64,000 nucleotides of DNA from Fusobacterium necrogenes (GTDB lineage Bacteria > Fusobacteriota > Fusobacteriia > Fusobacteriales > Fusobacteriaceae): positions 744,001 to 808,000 of the forward strand of contig NZ_UGGU01000003.1 in assembly GCF_900450765.1 (NCBI RefSeq), written 5' to 3'. Below, one piece after another: positions 45,121 through 52,955 of this stretch. The notes beneath the pieces are model-generated. The model ran no database searches. It worked only from the letters and a program-made list of their open reading frames with translations, and was not told where the DNA came from. The position numbers were made by a program, and so were the translations under genes. Every line of letters begins with the position of its first letter. Position 1 is the stretch's first letter.

Positions 45121-45155
45121 GGGGAGTTGCATTTATTAATGTGGCTCCCTGTTTT
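45121..45155 (+). terminator. Intercistronic hairpin between nagB and nagA
   Basis: GGGGAGTTGCATT (45121-45133) and AATGTGGCTCCCT (45138-45150) form a continuous 13-bp stem if G-U pairs are allowed, with a TATT loop and GTTTT after it. It may act as a partial terminator or mRNA stabiliser that sets the nagB to nagA ratio. Confidence 0.65.
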
Positions 45156-45168
45156 GTAAGGAGGTAAG

Positions 45169-46308
45169 ATGAAAAAAGCGATAGTAAATGGAGAGTTATT
45201 TATAGGAAATAGATTCTATAAAGATAGAGTATTAGTATTTGAAAATGAAAAAATAGTAGATATATTAGATGCAAGTGAATTAGAGAAAGAGTACAGAAAT
45301 ATTGAAGTTATAGATGCTAAGGGGTGTTATGTTACCCCTGGATTTATAGATTTACAATTGAATGGTTGTGGTGGAGTACTGTTTAATGATGATATTAGTG
45401 AAAAAACATTAGAGATTATGTATAAAACAAATTTAAAATTTGGTTGTACATCATTTACTCCTACTCTTATTACTACAAGTGATGAAAATATATTAAAAGC
45501 TATATCTTTAGTGGAAAATGTAGATAAAGAAAAATATGGAGTAGTAGGTTTACATATAGAGGGACCATATATCAATGTTGAAAAGAAAGGAATACATAAT
45601 CCAAAATTTATAAGAGCAACTGAAGATAAGATTATAGATAGAATAATAGAAGCTGGAAAGGAAAATGTAAGAATAATCACTTTAGCTCCAGAAAAAACTG
45701 ATAAAAAAGTAATTTCAAAACTTCATAAAGCTGGAATCAATGTAGCTTTAGGTCATACTAATGGAACTTATGAAGAATTAAAAGAAAAAGAGGGGTATGG
45801 AGTAACTTTAGCTACACATCTATATAATGGAATGTCATCATTTAACCATAGAAATCCAGGAGCAGTGGGAGCTATATTTGATAGCGATATCTGTGCTGGT
45901 ATAATAGTTGATGGTTTTCATTGCCACTATTCAGCTATAAAGTCAGCTATAAAAATTATGGGAGAGAGATTATTTTTAGTGACAGATGCTGTTTCTCCTG
46001 TTGGAACTGATATGGAATACTTCTATTTTGAAGGCAATAAGGTATATTACAAAGATGGAAAATGTTTTGGAGAGGATGGAACACTTGGTGGTTCTGCATT
46101 AACTATGGATATGGGAGTAAAAAACTTAGTAAAACACTGTGATATTACATTGGAAGAAGCTATAAGAATGGCAACTCTATATCCAGCTAAAGCTGTAAAG
46201 ATAGATGATAGATATGGAAAACTTCAACCAGAATATTTTGCTGATATAGTTTTCCTAGATAAACATTTGAATTTGAAGAAGGTAATTGCTAAGGGAATAG
46301 AGTATTAA
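45169..46308 (+). CDS. nagA: N-acetylglucosamine-6-phosphate deacetylase
   Basis: Amidohydrolase that deacetylates N-acetylglucosamine 6-phosphate, feeding NagB. Motifs: YVTPGFIDLQLNGCGG, FTPTLITTSDE, VVGLHIEGPYINVEKKGIHN, the metal-site histidines in VALGHTNGTYEE and ATHLYNGMSSFNHR, GIIVDGFHCHYSAIK, and the catalytic aspartate in LFLVTDAVSPVG. 379 residues. AAGGAGG precedes the ATG. It ends at a hairpin shared with the convergent ATPase gene. Confidence 0.95.
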   Translation: MKKAIVNGELFIGNRFYKDRVLVFENEKIVDILDASELEKEYRNIEVIDAKGCYVTPGFIDLQLNGCGGVLFNDDISEKTLEIMYKTNLKFGCTSFTPTLITTSDENILKAISLVENVDKEKYGVVGLHIEGPYINVEKKGIHNPKFIRATEDKIIDRIIEAGKENVRIITLAPEKTDKKVISKLHKAGINVALGHTNGTYEELKEKEGYGVTLATHLYNGMSSFNHRNPGAVGAIFDSDICAGIIVDGFHCHYSAIKSAIKIMGERLFLVTDAVSPVGTDMEYFYFEGNKVYYKDGKCFGEDGTLGGSALTMDMGVKNLVKHCDITLEEAIRMATLYPAKAVKIDDRYGKLQPEYFADIVFLDKHLNLKKVIAKGIEY

Positions 46309-46312
46309 AATA

Positions 46313-46330
46313 AGGGAGCAGAGGCTCCCT
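46313..46330. terminator. Small hairpin between convergent nagA and ATPase genes
   Basis: AGGGAGC (46313-46319) pairs with GCTCCCT (46324-46330) around a four-base loop. Its right arm overlaps the stop codon of the minus-strand ATPase gene. The T-tract is weak. Confidence 0.6.
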
Positions 46331-47537
46331 ATTTATCTAATAAAAAATCTATTATATTAAAATGCTTAATTCCGTTCCTTGACATGTCAAACATATCCAT
46401 AGAGATAACATACTTAGGAAAATTATCTTGAATTTTCTCTAAGACTCCAAACTCTCTTTCAATTGTTTCTGGAGAAGCTAAAAGATAAGCTACTTGAATA
46501 TATACTCTCTCTTCATTTTTGGTAGCGATAAAATCAATTTCTAAGTCGTTGAGTTTTCCAACCTTTACACTATAACCTTTTCTCAGTAATTCCAAGAATA
46601 TAATATTTTCAAAAATTTGATTGATATCTCTTTCATTACTTTCAAAGATGGCTTGACGTATGCCATGGTCTGCTATATAATATTTTTCATTTATATTTAA
46701 AATTTTCTTTCCTATCAAATCATCTCTTTGAACTTTATATATGAGCATAGCTTCTTCACAAGCTCTAATATAATTTAAAATTGTTTCTGGAGAAGCTTTT
46801 CTGTTTTCACTTTTAAAAAATTTAGATATGGATGTAGCTGAAAAAGTATTCCCTACATTCATTAGAATATATAATATAATTCTTTCAAGTAGATCAGTAT
46901 CTCTTATATTATTTCTTTGAGTGATATCCTTTAAAATAATAGATGAATATAAATCTTTTAGATATTGCATACTTGCCTCTAAACTATAATTTAGATTATT
47001 AAGAAAGGGCATTCCTCCATATTTTATATACTTTTTAAAAGCTTCTTGTGGTGTAATATTTTCTTGAAATAGTTTTAAACTCTCTATAAACTCTTGAAAA
47101 GAGAATGGATAAATTATAAACTCTACATACCTACCAGCTAAATATGTAGCTAACTCTCCAGAAAGTAATTTGGCATTAGAACCTGTTATATAGATATCAA
47201 AATCGTAGTCTTCATCTACTCTTAGGGAGTTTATACATTTTTCCCATTCCTCTACCTCTTGTATTTCGTCAAGAAATATATAGTTTTTTTGATTTGGTTT
47301 TGCTCTTTCTATAATGTAATCATTAAGAGCTTGGGCAGTACAATAAGGTTTATTTTTTAAATTTTCAAAATTCAAAGTTATAAACTGCTCTTTACTTCTA
47401 CCATTTTTAACTAACTCCTCTTTAATTAGTTTTAACATAACAGATTTTCCACATCTTCTTATACCAGTTAAAACTTTTATAATATCTTTATCAATAAAAG
47501 GCTTTATTCTATCGAGATAATTTTTTCTTTCAATCAT
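46329..47537 (-). CDS. AAA ATPase with DUF4143 C-terminal domain
   Basis: 402-residue protein of the AAA_14/DUF4143 group; cellular role unknown. Walker A is TGIRRCGKSVMLKLIK (about residue 20), Walker B is YIFLDEIQEVEEWEK, and a sensor-like IYITGSNAKLLSGEL follows. The middle holds a winged-helix-like stretch (TFSATSISKFFKSENRKASPETI). The C-terminal domain has the PD-(D/E)xK-like layout LNDLEIDFIATKNEERVYIQVAY, but the usual E-x-K is replaced by Q-V-A, so nuclease activity is unlikely. It starts after AGAGGTGA. The promoter overlaps the first of three palindromes, suggesting autoregulation. It stands alone. Confidence 0.85.
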   Translation of the reverse strand: MIERKNYLDRIKPFIDKDIIKVLTGIRRCGKSVMLKLIKEELVKNGRSKEQFITLNFENLKNKPYCTAQALNDYIIERAKPNQKNYIFLDEIQEVEEWEKCINSLRVDEDYDFDIYITGSNAKLLSGELATYLAGRYVEFIIYPFSFQEFIESLKLFQENITPQEAFKKYIKYGGMPFLNNLNYSLEASMQYLKDLYSSIILKDITQRNNIRDTDLLERIILYILMNVGNTFSATSISKFFKSENRKASPETILNYIRACEEAMLIYKVQRDDLIGKKILNINEKYYIADHGIRQAIFESNERDINQIFENIIFLELLRKGYSVKVGKLNDLEIDFIATKNEERVYIQVAYLLASPETIEREFGVLEKIQDNFPKYVISMDMFDMSRNGIKHFNIIDFLLDK

Positions 47538-47552
47538 TTATATCACCTCTTC

Positions 47553-47650
47553 TATCAATTATAACTGATAAAAATAGTTTTTTCAAGAAATTTATCAGTT
47601 ATAACTGATAAAAATATAAAAGTCTTAAATTTTATCAGATACAACTGATA
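47553..47650. promoter_or_regulatory. Three 18-bp palindromic operators at exact 40-bp spacing
   Basis: The perfect palindrome TATCAGTTATAACTGATA at 47593-47610 is flanked by TATCAATTATAACTGATA (47553-47570) and TATCAGATACAACTGATA (47633-47650). Starts are 40 bases apart each time. The first copy overlaps the -10 of the ATPase promoter; the others lie upstream of it. Confidence 0.88.
47558..47586 (-). promoter_or_regulatory. Promoter of the ATPase gene, -10 inside palindrome 1
   Basis: On the minus strand, TTGAAA (plus 47581-47586) and TATAAT (plus 47558-47563) are 17 bases apart. The -10 element lies within the palindrome at 47553-47570, so a protein bound there would block polymerase. Confidence 0.78.
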
Positions 47651-48010
47651 GAAAATGTTGAGCTTCTAATAGAATTTTAGATTAGTAAAAAATGATGAAA
47701 GAGAAAGAGTTTTGATAGAAGATGTGTCTCCAAAATATGATGAAAATTAAAATTCTGAATAGTAGTTTAATAGTTTTTCTCCCTAAAATTACTTAAAATA
47801 ATTTTTATTTTATAAATTATAATAATTAATCCACATATAATGTTAATTATATTTGGATTAATTAATTTTTTAATAATTAAATTTGCTAAAAATTATCTTA
47901 TAATAATATTAATTTTTTTATAATAACTTTTATAAAGCTCAAGTTATTTATTATATATCAATTGAAATGCTTGAAGATTAATTATATATTTTATAATAAA
48001 TATTATCAGA
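47651..48010. other. AT-rich gap with an 18-bp imperfect inverted repeat
   Basis: No complete gene is visible in these 360 bases. A 25-codon open stretch at about 47683-47750 reads LVKNDERERVLIEDVSPKY in the plus frame and ends in TAA; it is preceded by stops and has no start or ribosome site, so it may be a gene remnant or chance. At 47824-47841 AATTAATCCACATATAAT faces its complement at 47846-47863 with one mismatch and a four-base centre. Confidence 0.6.
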
Positions 48011-48997
48011 TTATTTATTATTATTTTTTTCTAAAACAGGAAGTTTTTCTAAAACTCTTTTCTCTAATACAGATTTAGCATTAATATATATCTCTGTGAC
48101 TCTTGTATCAGAGTGTCCAAGGAAATCTCTTATCTCTAATATGTCTGCTCCATTTAAGGAAAGTTCTGTTGCTACAGCATGACGTATATTGTGTGGGCTA
48201 ATATCTTTTCCTATAATTTTTCCAAAATTTTGGATTATATCATAAAGGGCTCTATATGATAATTTTGTATTTTTTTCAATAGAACTATTAAAGATATATT
48301 GTTCTTCGATAACTTCATCAGAAATAGAAAAAAATAGCTGTTTATATTTTTTATATTCTAGTAACTTTTCTACTAATGTTGGATATATAGATTTATATTG
48401 TTCTTTACCACTTTTAGTTTCTTCTAATTTTATAAAATAACTTCCTTCTCTACTAAGTAGATGCTTAAACTTTAAATTTATTAATTCAGAACTTCTCATT
48501 CCTGTATAAAAAAGTGTATAAAGTATAATTATATTTCTATATTCTTTTTCTCCTTTTACAATATATTGTCCTATAATATTTTTTATGTCTTCGGCAGAAA
48601 GTTTTAATATATTATCAATGTTTCTAGAGATTTTAAATAGTTCTATATATTTAAATGGATTAGGATATCCATTTTTTTCCATCTCTTTATATAAAGATTT
48701 TAAAGCAGAAATAACTTTATTTACAGATGTTTTTTTCATTTTTCGATCCTCTATTAAATGCGTAAGATAATCTTCTACATCTTGCTTTTCTATATTTTTC
48801 ATTAAATCGATTAATTCATCTGATCTGATATTCTCACCTTCATAGATGTATTGTAAAAAATCTTTAAGATAAAAAAGATAATCCTTTATAGTTTTTTGAG
48901 AACGATAGATTTCAAAAATACTTTTTCTATTTTCTTTCTCTCTTTTTTTTCTACGAGGTGTATCTAATCTTGTTTCCTCTTTTTTTATAATATCCAT
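48011..48997 (-). CDS. Orphan tyrosine recombinase (XerC/D-like)
   Basis: Site-specific recombinase of 328 residues. The N-terminal SAM-like core-binding domain covers about residues 30-120 (IKDYLFYLKDFLQYIY, KTSVNKVISALKSLYKEM). The catalytic domain has all the key residues: arginine in LFYTGMRSSELINL, lysine in EETKSGKEQ, histidine-x-x-arginine in SPHNIRHAVATEL, histidine in DFLGHSDTR and the nucleophile tyrosine in VTEIYINAKSV. The size fits chromosomal Xer proteins or stand-alone invertases. No phage or integrative-element genes are near. A candidate recombination site is the inverted repeat about 150 bases beyond its stop. Confidence 0.9.
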   Translation of the reverse strand: MDIIKKEETRLDTPRRKKREKENRKSIFEIYRSQKTIKDYLFYLKDFLQYIYEGENIRSDELIDLMKNIEKQDVEDYLTHLIEDRKMKKTSVNKVISALKSLYKEMEKNGYPNPFKYIELFKISRNIDNILKLSAEDIKNIIGQYIVKGEKEYRNIIILYTLFYTGMRSSELINLKFKHLLSREGSYFIKLEETKSGKEQYKSIYPTLVEKLLEYKKYKQLFFSISDEVIEEQYIFNSSIEKNTKLSYRALYDIIQNFGKIIGKDISPHNIRHAVATELSLNGADILEIRDFLGHSDTRVTEIYINAKSVLEKRVLEKLPVLEKNNNK

Positions 48998-49126
48998 ATC
49001 TTCTCCTAAAAAGTCCTAAAATATTTTTTATAAAACATATAGCTTTGAAAAGAAATAAAAAACTTTTCGACTAAAACTATTACTAAAATTTATAAAAAAT
49101 TTTAATTTTTTAAGTAATAAGAAAAT

Positions 49127-49807
49127 TTAGACAATATCATCTAAATTAACCTCTCTTACTTCTCCTGATTCCATATCTTTTAATTCTAATTTTCCAAAAG
49201 TTAATCTTTTAAGGTAGATTACTTTATTGTTTACAGCTTCTAACATTTTTTTCACTTGATGGAATTTTCCTTCCCTAATTGTAAGCTCTATCTCCTTTTC
49301 TCCAGTAATCTTTGCTTTTGCTGGTTGAGTGATATATCCTCCTATATCTATTCCCTCTTCTAATTTTTTAATCGCCTCTTCTCCTATAGTCTTTTCTAAC
49401 TTAGCATAGTAAGTTTTATCTACATGCTTTTTTGGAGATAGTAAAGAGTGAGCTAATTTACCATCGTTAGTAAATAATAACAACCCTTCAGTATCCTTAT
49501 CTAATCTCCCTACTGGAGCTAATTCCTTTTTTATTACCCACTCTGGAAGTAATTCCATTACAGTTTTTTCTTTAGGATCCTCGGTAGCTGTAATATATCC
49601 TTCTTTTTTATTCATTATATAATATCTAAATTTTTTATATTCTAATATATTTTCACCATATGATATTTTATCTATATTTTCTTTTATATTAGTCTGAGGA
49701 TTTTTTATTGTAATGTTATTTACTTTTATTTTTCCACTATCTAAGAGTTTTTTTACATCTCTTCTACTCCCTAATCCACACTCTGTTAAAAACTTATCTA
49801 ATCTCAT
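49127..49807 (-). CDS. Pseudouridine synthase, RsuA/RluB/RluF family
   Basis: rRNA-modifying enzyme of 226 residues. The S4 RNA-binding domain is at the N-terminus (MRLDKFLTECGLGSRRDVKKLL), then the catalytic domain with the aspartate in PVGRLDKDTEGLLLFTNDG and the family segments KTYYAKLE and REGKFHQVKKMLEAV. The short length and the S4 domain favour RsuA (16S position 516 in Escherichia coli) over RluB, but I cannot fix the target base. It is a single gene, divergent from the unknown gene at 49923. Confidence 0.92.
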   Translation of the reverse strand: MRLDKFLTECGLGSRRDVKKLLDSGKIKVNNITIKNPQTNIKENIDKISYGENILEYKKFRYYIMNKKEGYITATEDPKEKTVMELLPEWVIKKELAPVGRLDKDTEGLLLFTNDGKLAHSLLSPKKHVDKTYYAKLEKTIGEEAIKKLEEGIDIGGYITQPAKAKITGEKEIELTIREGKFHQVKKMLEAVNNKVIYLKRLTFGKLELKDMESGEVREVNLDDIV

Positions 49808-49922
49808 TTTTCCTCCATTATTTGCTTTTCACTTTAATATTACCATATATCTTAAGAAGTTTCAAATTTACTTTTGATTAATTAAATGTTATAATTATTA
49901 TAGCATAGAAAAGGAGTAAAAA

Positions 49923-50471
49923 ATGATTGAGTTTAAAAAAATAGATGAAATGATAGAGTTAATTGAAAATAATATTATTCCAGAAGGGTATACTAATAAT
50001 GAATTTTTTATGGAATTTTTTAAAGTAGTACAATTGATCCCACTTTCTAAATATCTTAGGAATAAGAGAAAAGATAGTAAGCTTCCAAAAATAATGAATG
50101 CTAAAAAAGCTGGTGAAATATTAATTAGTACACAAAAAGATGATGAGATAAAATTATTTCTTAAAAGAAAGGGATATTCTGAAATTCCACAATTGGACTA
50201 TAGAACTATAATGCTACTTAGAAAAATAGATCTATATAGTAACTGGAATAAGATAATAGCTTTTTTAGAAGGAAAAGGGAGCGTAGCAGAAATTAATCAA
50301 AGTAATCGTAAGCTACTTTTGCCTCAAGAGATAGAAATACTAGAAAGTTATCTTATGAAAAATCTTTCACTAAATGTACAAGAACTAAATTGGTTATTAG
50401 GAAAGGTAAAAAAAATTGAATCTGATAAAGAATTGAATAAAGCATTAAGAAAATTATTAATTAATATATAA
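49923..50471 (+). CDS. Conserved-looking protein of unknown function
   Basis: 182 residues, not recognised. It is soluble, predicted all-helical and rich in lysine and leucine; there are no cysteines, no signal peptide and no membrane segment. The pattern of short amphipathic helices (EMIELIENNIIPEG, EILESYLMKNLSLNVQELNWLLG) hints at a helical-repeat or helix-turn-helix-like fold, without a motif that proves it. A TATAAT near 49888 and AAAGGAG before the ATG support expression. A strong terminator follows, so it is monocistronic. Confidence 0.75.
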   Translation: MIEFKKIDEMIELIENNIIPEGYTNNEFFMEFFKVVQLIPLSKYLRNKRKDSKLPKIMNAKKAGEILISTQKDDEIKLFLKRKGYSEIPQLDYRTIMLLRKIDLYSNWNKIIAFLEGKGSVAEINQSNRKLLLPQEIEILESYLMKNLSLNVQELNWLLGKVKKIESDKELNKALRKLLINI

Positions 50472-50506
50472 AGACTGTTACAAACTTCTATTGTAACAGT
50501 CTTTTT
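50470..50506. terminator. Bidirectional intrinsic terminator
   Basis: AAAGACTGTTACAA (50470-50483) pairs perfectly with TTGTAACAGTCTTT (50491-50504) around a seven-base loop, followed by more T residues. It serves the plus-strand unknown gene and possibly the convergent LytTR gene. Confidence 0.92.
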
Positions 50507-50515
50507 CATAATTAT

Positions 50516-51190
50516 TCATATAAAAAACTTATTTTTTAAAGATAGATATTTTACTTCTAGCATTTTTAACTTTGCCTTACTTGTATAGAGAAAACTTTTA
50601 TCTTTAAAAATAATTACCTCTTCCTTATAATCTAAAATTTTAATTGCTTCTAAATTAATAATTGTTCCTCTATCTAATTTAAAAAATACTTCAATTTTTA
50701 CTAATTTTTCTTCAATTTCAGAAAAATTTTTCTTTATATCAAAAATTTCTGAATTATTTAAATGGAACTCTGTACGTCTACTGACACTTGAATATGTAAT
50801 AAAGTTTATTTCAGAGATATTATAAAAGCCTTTTTTAAAAGTATCTGTTAAACAAAATTCTTTAACATTTTCAGTTTTTGTTTCTAAATTAATTATACTT
50901 TCTTCAAGTTGAAATATATCTTTTTTAGCAAAGCAATCATCTATAAGTCCACTCAGGAAAAGTTTTCTCATCTCTTTTATATCTTTTTCTCCTAACAGGA
51001 CAATTATCTTAAGATTATTTTTTCTATATTCTAATAAATATTCATAAAAATTATTTGCTTCAAAATCTATTATAACTATTTTTAAATCTGCTGATATTAT
51101 AAAACTTTCCCTTAAATCAATGAATTCATAGTTAAAGATCTCTTCTAATATAATTTTTAAGTTATTTTCTACATTAATTCCAATTTTCAT
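50516..51190 (-). CDS. Response-regulator-like protein with LytTR DNA-binding domain
   Basis: 224-residue transcription factor. The N-terminal 110 residues look like a reduced receiver domain: an aspartate in KIVIIDFEANNF, a threonine/serine strand KIIVLLGEKD and a lysine in CFAKKD are at the expected places, but the acidic pair near the N-terminus is missing. The C-terminal LytTR domain spans about residues 120-215 (NISEINFITYSSVSRRTEFHL, FFKLDRGTIINLEAIKIL). Its start directly follows the stop of the membrane sensor (TAA then ATG). The natural target is probably the protease gene divergent from this pair, which is an inference from position. Confidence 0.82.
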   Translation of the reverse strand: MKIGINVENNLKIILEEIFNYEFIDLRESFIISADLKIVIIDFEANNFYEYLLEYRKNNLKIIVLLGEKDIKEMRKLFLSGLIDDCFAKKDIFQLEESIINLETKTENVKEFCLTDTFKKGFYNISEINFITYSSVSRRTEFHLNNSEIFDIKKNFSEIEEKLVKIEVFFKLDRGTIINLEAIKILDYKEEVIIFKDKSFLYTSKAKLKMLEVKYLSLKNKFFI

Positions 51191-52762
51191 TTACTTCAAC
51201 TCCCTATAAAGAGCTTCTAATCTTAATTTATTAATAATATTAGCAATTTTATTACAAAGTTCAAGTAAAAAATTTTGTTCAGCTATTGTGAGTGAATTCT
51301 CACCTTCTTTAATAAAAACGAGAGCAATTTCTTTATTTTTATTAAAGCCTATTTTGTAAGCAAAATCATAATAATCACTTTTCAGTAAGTCGTTAGGAAT
51401 GATATTAGTATCATTAGTTTCCTTAGTAACAAAATTTAGAAATTCTTTCTTATCAATTAAAATTTTTACTAAACACTCCTTTAAGTTAACCTGTTTTCTA
51501 ATTTCTTCAGATAATAATTTTTCAAAAGTTGAAATATCTTGAACTAAACAAAGTCGATTATAAATTATATCGATATTTTTAGTTTCAGCATATATAATCT
51601 TATTTATAGTATTAGCATAGAAGTCCAAGATAATTATTGAAGCAATAAGAGTACAAGCTTCAGTTATACTTTTAAAATAAAAAAACGAAATATAACTAAG
51701 AGTGATAGTAATAGTATATAAGATAGTTCTCATTACATTTTTATTATAAACTTTAAAATTATAGAAAACTAGTGCCCAGTATACACAAAAGATAGACATC
51801 AAATCTATAAAATAAATTAAGTTCTCTGCTTTAGGGAAAAGTTCTTTAAAAAATTCAAGTAAAAAGTATGTTCCCCATATTATAAACCAATTAACTAAAG
51901 CTTCTATTTTTATTCTCTTTATTTGATTAAAAAACGCTAAAGCAAAAAGTAAAAATAGAGTTCTACTCAAATCAATATTTTTTCTTAATGTTGAAATAAA
52001 AGATAATATAGCTGAATGTTCTTCTAGTAAATATACTAGAAATTGTGGAGAATAAATAATTAGAGATATAATAACATTATATAAATAAATTATTCCTAGT
52101 AGTATCCAAATAAATTTTTTTAATTTTTTAAATTTAGGTGGATATATATTTTTAAAAAAATAGTAGATAAGAGAGAAAAAAAGTATACGTGTTACTAAAA
52201 AATCAAATAAAATAAGTAAATTATTACTGGGATCTATTCTTAAACTAGAAAAAGTTTTGAGCGTTAACAATACAAAAGTAAAATTCAGTATACTTTTTTT
52301 AGGTAACTTCTCTCTTGTATTTAAATAGAGATATATGTTAAATACGATAAGACAGATAGTTAAAAAATTAAGAAATCTTTCTTCTAAATTTGTAAAATTT
52401 ACTCCCTCTAAGTCAAGATAGACTTTCTCCCAATCCTTTTTTTTCTCTAAGAATTTTTCATCACTTCCTTCCAGGTATGATCCTTTAACTTTGTAATTTC
52501 CATTTGGAACATTATAGAAAATACTTCCATTAAGAAAATTCACTTTCTCAATTTTTTGATTAGAATTATTATTGTCAAGGGATTCAAGAGAATAATCCCC
52601 TATATTAGTATTTAGAACTTCGAAATTCTTTATTTTAGGAACAACATAGATGAAATCTTTTTTTTCCTTAGCAAGTTGTAAGCTAAAAACTGAAAAAATT
52701 ATAGTTACAACTAAAAGAATAATAAAATTTTTAAAAGCATATTTTGAAACTTGAGAGTTCAC
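51191..52762 (-). CDS. Membrane sensor-like protein with extracytoplasmic and GAF-like regions, no kinase domain
   Basis: 523 residues. One membrane segment near residues 12-28 is followed by an extracytoplasmic region of about 100 residues, then about seven or eight hydrophobic segments (about 130-370), a layout like 7TMR-DISM sensors. The cytoplasmic end (about 395-523) looks GAF-like and finishes in the coiled stretch LLELCNKIANIINKLRLEALYRELK, just where a HATPase domain would normally begin. No H-box, N-box or G-box is present, so it cannot phosphorylate by itself. It is cotranscribed with the LytTR gene and divergent from the protease gene, with 193 bases between their starts. Confidence 0.75.
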   Translation of the reverse strand: MNSQVSKYAFKNFIILLVVTIIFSVFSLQLAKEKKDFIYVVPKIKNFEVLNTNIGDYSLESLDNNNSNQKIEKVNFLNGSIFYNVPNGNYKVKGSYLEGSDEKFLEKKKDWEKVYLDLEGVNFTNLEERFLNFLTICLIVFNIYLYLNTREKLPKKSILNFTFVLLTLKTFSSLRIDPSNNLLILFDFLVTRILFFSLIYYFFKNIYPPKFKKLKKFIWILLGIIYLYNVIISLIIYSPQFLVYLLEEHSAILSFISTLRKNIDLSRTLFLLFALAFFNQIKRIKIEALVNWFIIWGTYFLLEFFKELFPKAENLIYFIDLMSIFCVYWALVFYNFKVYNKNVMRTILYTITITLSYISFFYFKSITEACTLIASIIILDFYANTINKIIYAETKNIDIIYNRLCLVQDISTFEKLLSEEIRKQVNLKECLVKILIDKKEFLNFVTKETNDTNIIPNDLLKSDYYDFAYKIGFNKNKEIALVFIKEGENSLTIAEQNFLLELCNKIANIINKLRLEALYRELK

Positions 52763-52955
52763 AATAAAATTTTCCTCCTTTGATAATATTTTAATAAATT
52801 GTAAATGATTCTAAATAAATAATCAAGTTTTTTTATAATAAAATCATAAAAAGTCGAATTTTATGTATAAAAATTAAGATTTTAAGTAAAATTAGAAAAA
52901 AAAATAATTTTTAGGCTATAATGAGATGATAAAAAGTCTGATCTTGGAGGTAATT
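52763..52955. promoter_or_regulatory. Divergent regulatory region between the sensor and protease genes
   Basis: Very AT-rich. TATAAT at 52917-52922 is the likely -10 element for the protease gene; no good -35 hexamer is seen 17 bases upstream, consistent with activator dependence. Two loosely similar stretches (AATTTTATGTATAAAA near 52857 and GATTTTAAGTAAAATT near 52878) lie about 20 bases apart, as LytTR sites often do, but the match is weak. Confidence 0.5.

Noticed and set aside
46329-47537. Active PD-(D/E)xK nuclease in the DUF4143 domain
   Set aside because: The position of the catalytic E-x-K reads Q-V-A, so the nuclease-like fold is probably inactive.
47553-47650. CRISPR array
   Set aside because: There are only three repeats, they are full palindromes of 18 bases, the spacers are AT-rich and partly alike, and there are no cas genes. 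An operator array fits better.
47683-47750. Small plus-strand gene in the gap before the recombinase
   Set aside because: The 25-codon open stretch has stops just before it, no start codon and no ribosome site; at most it is a gene remnant.
48011-48997. Integrase of a prophage or integrative element
   Set aside because: No phage, plasmid or conjugation genes, no tRNA and no flanking direct repeats are visible; the neighbours are housekeeping genes.
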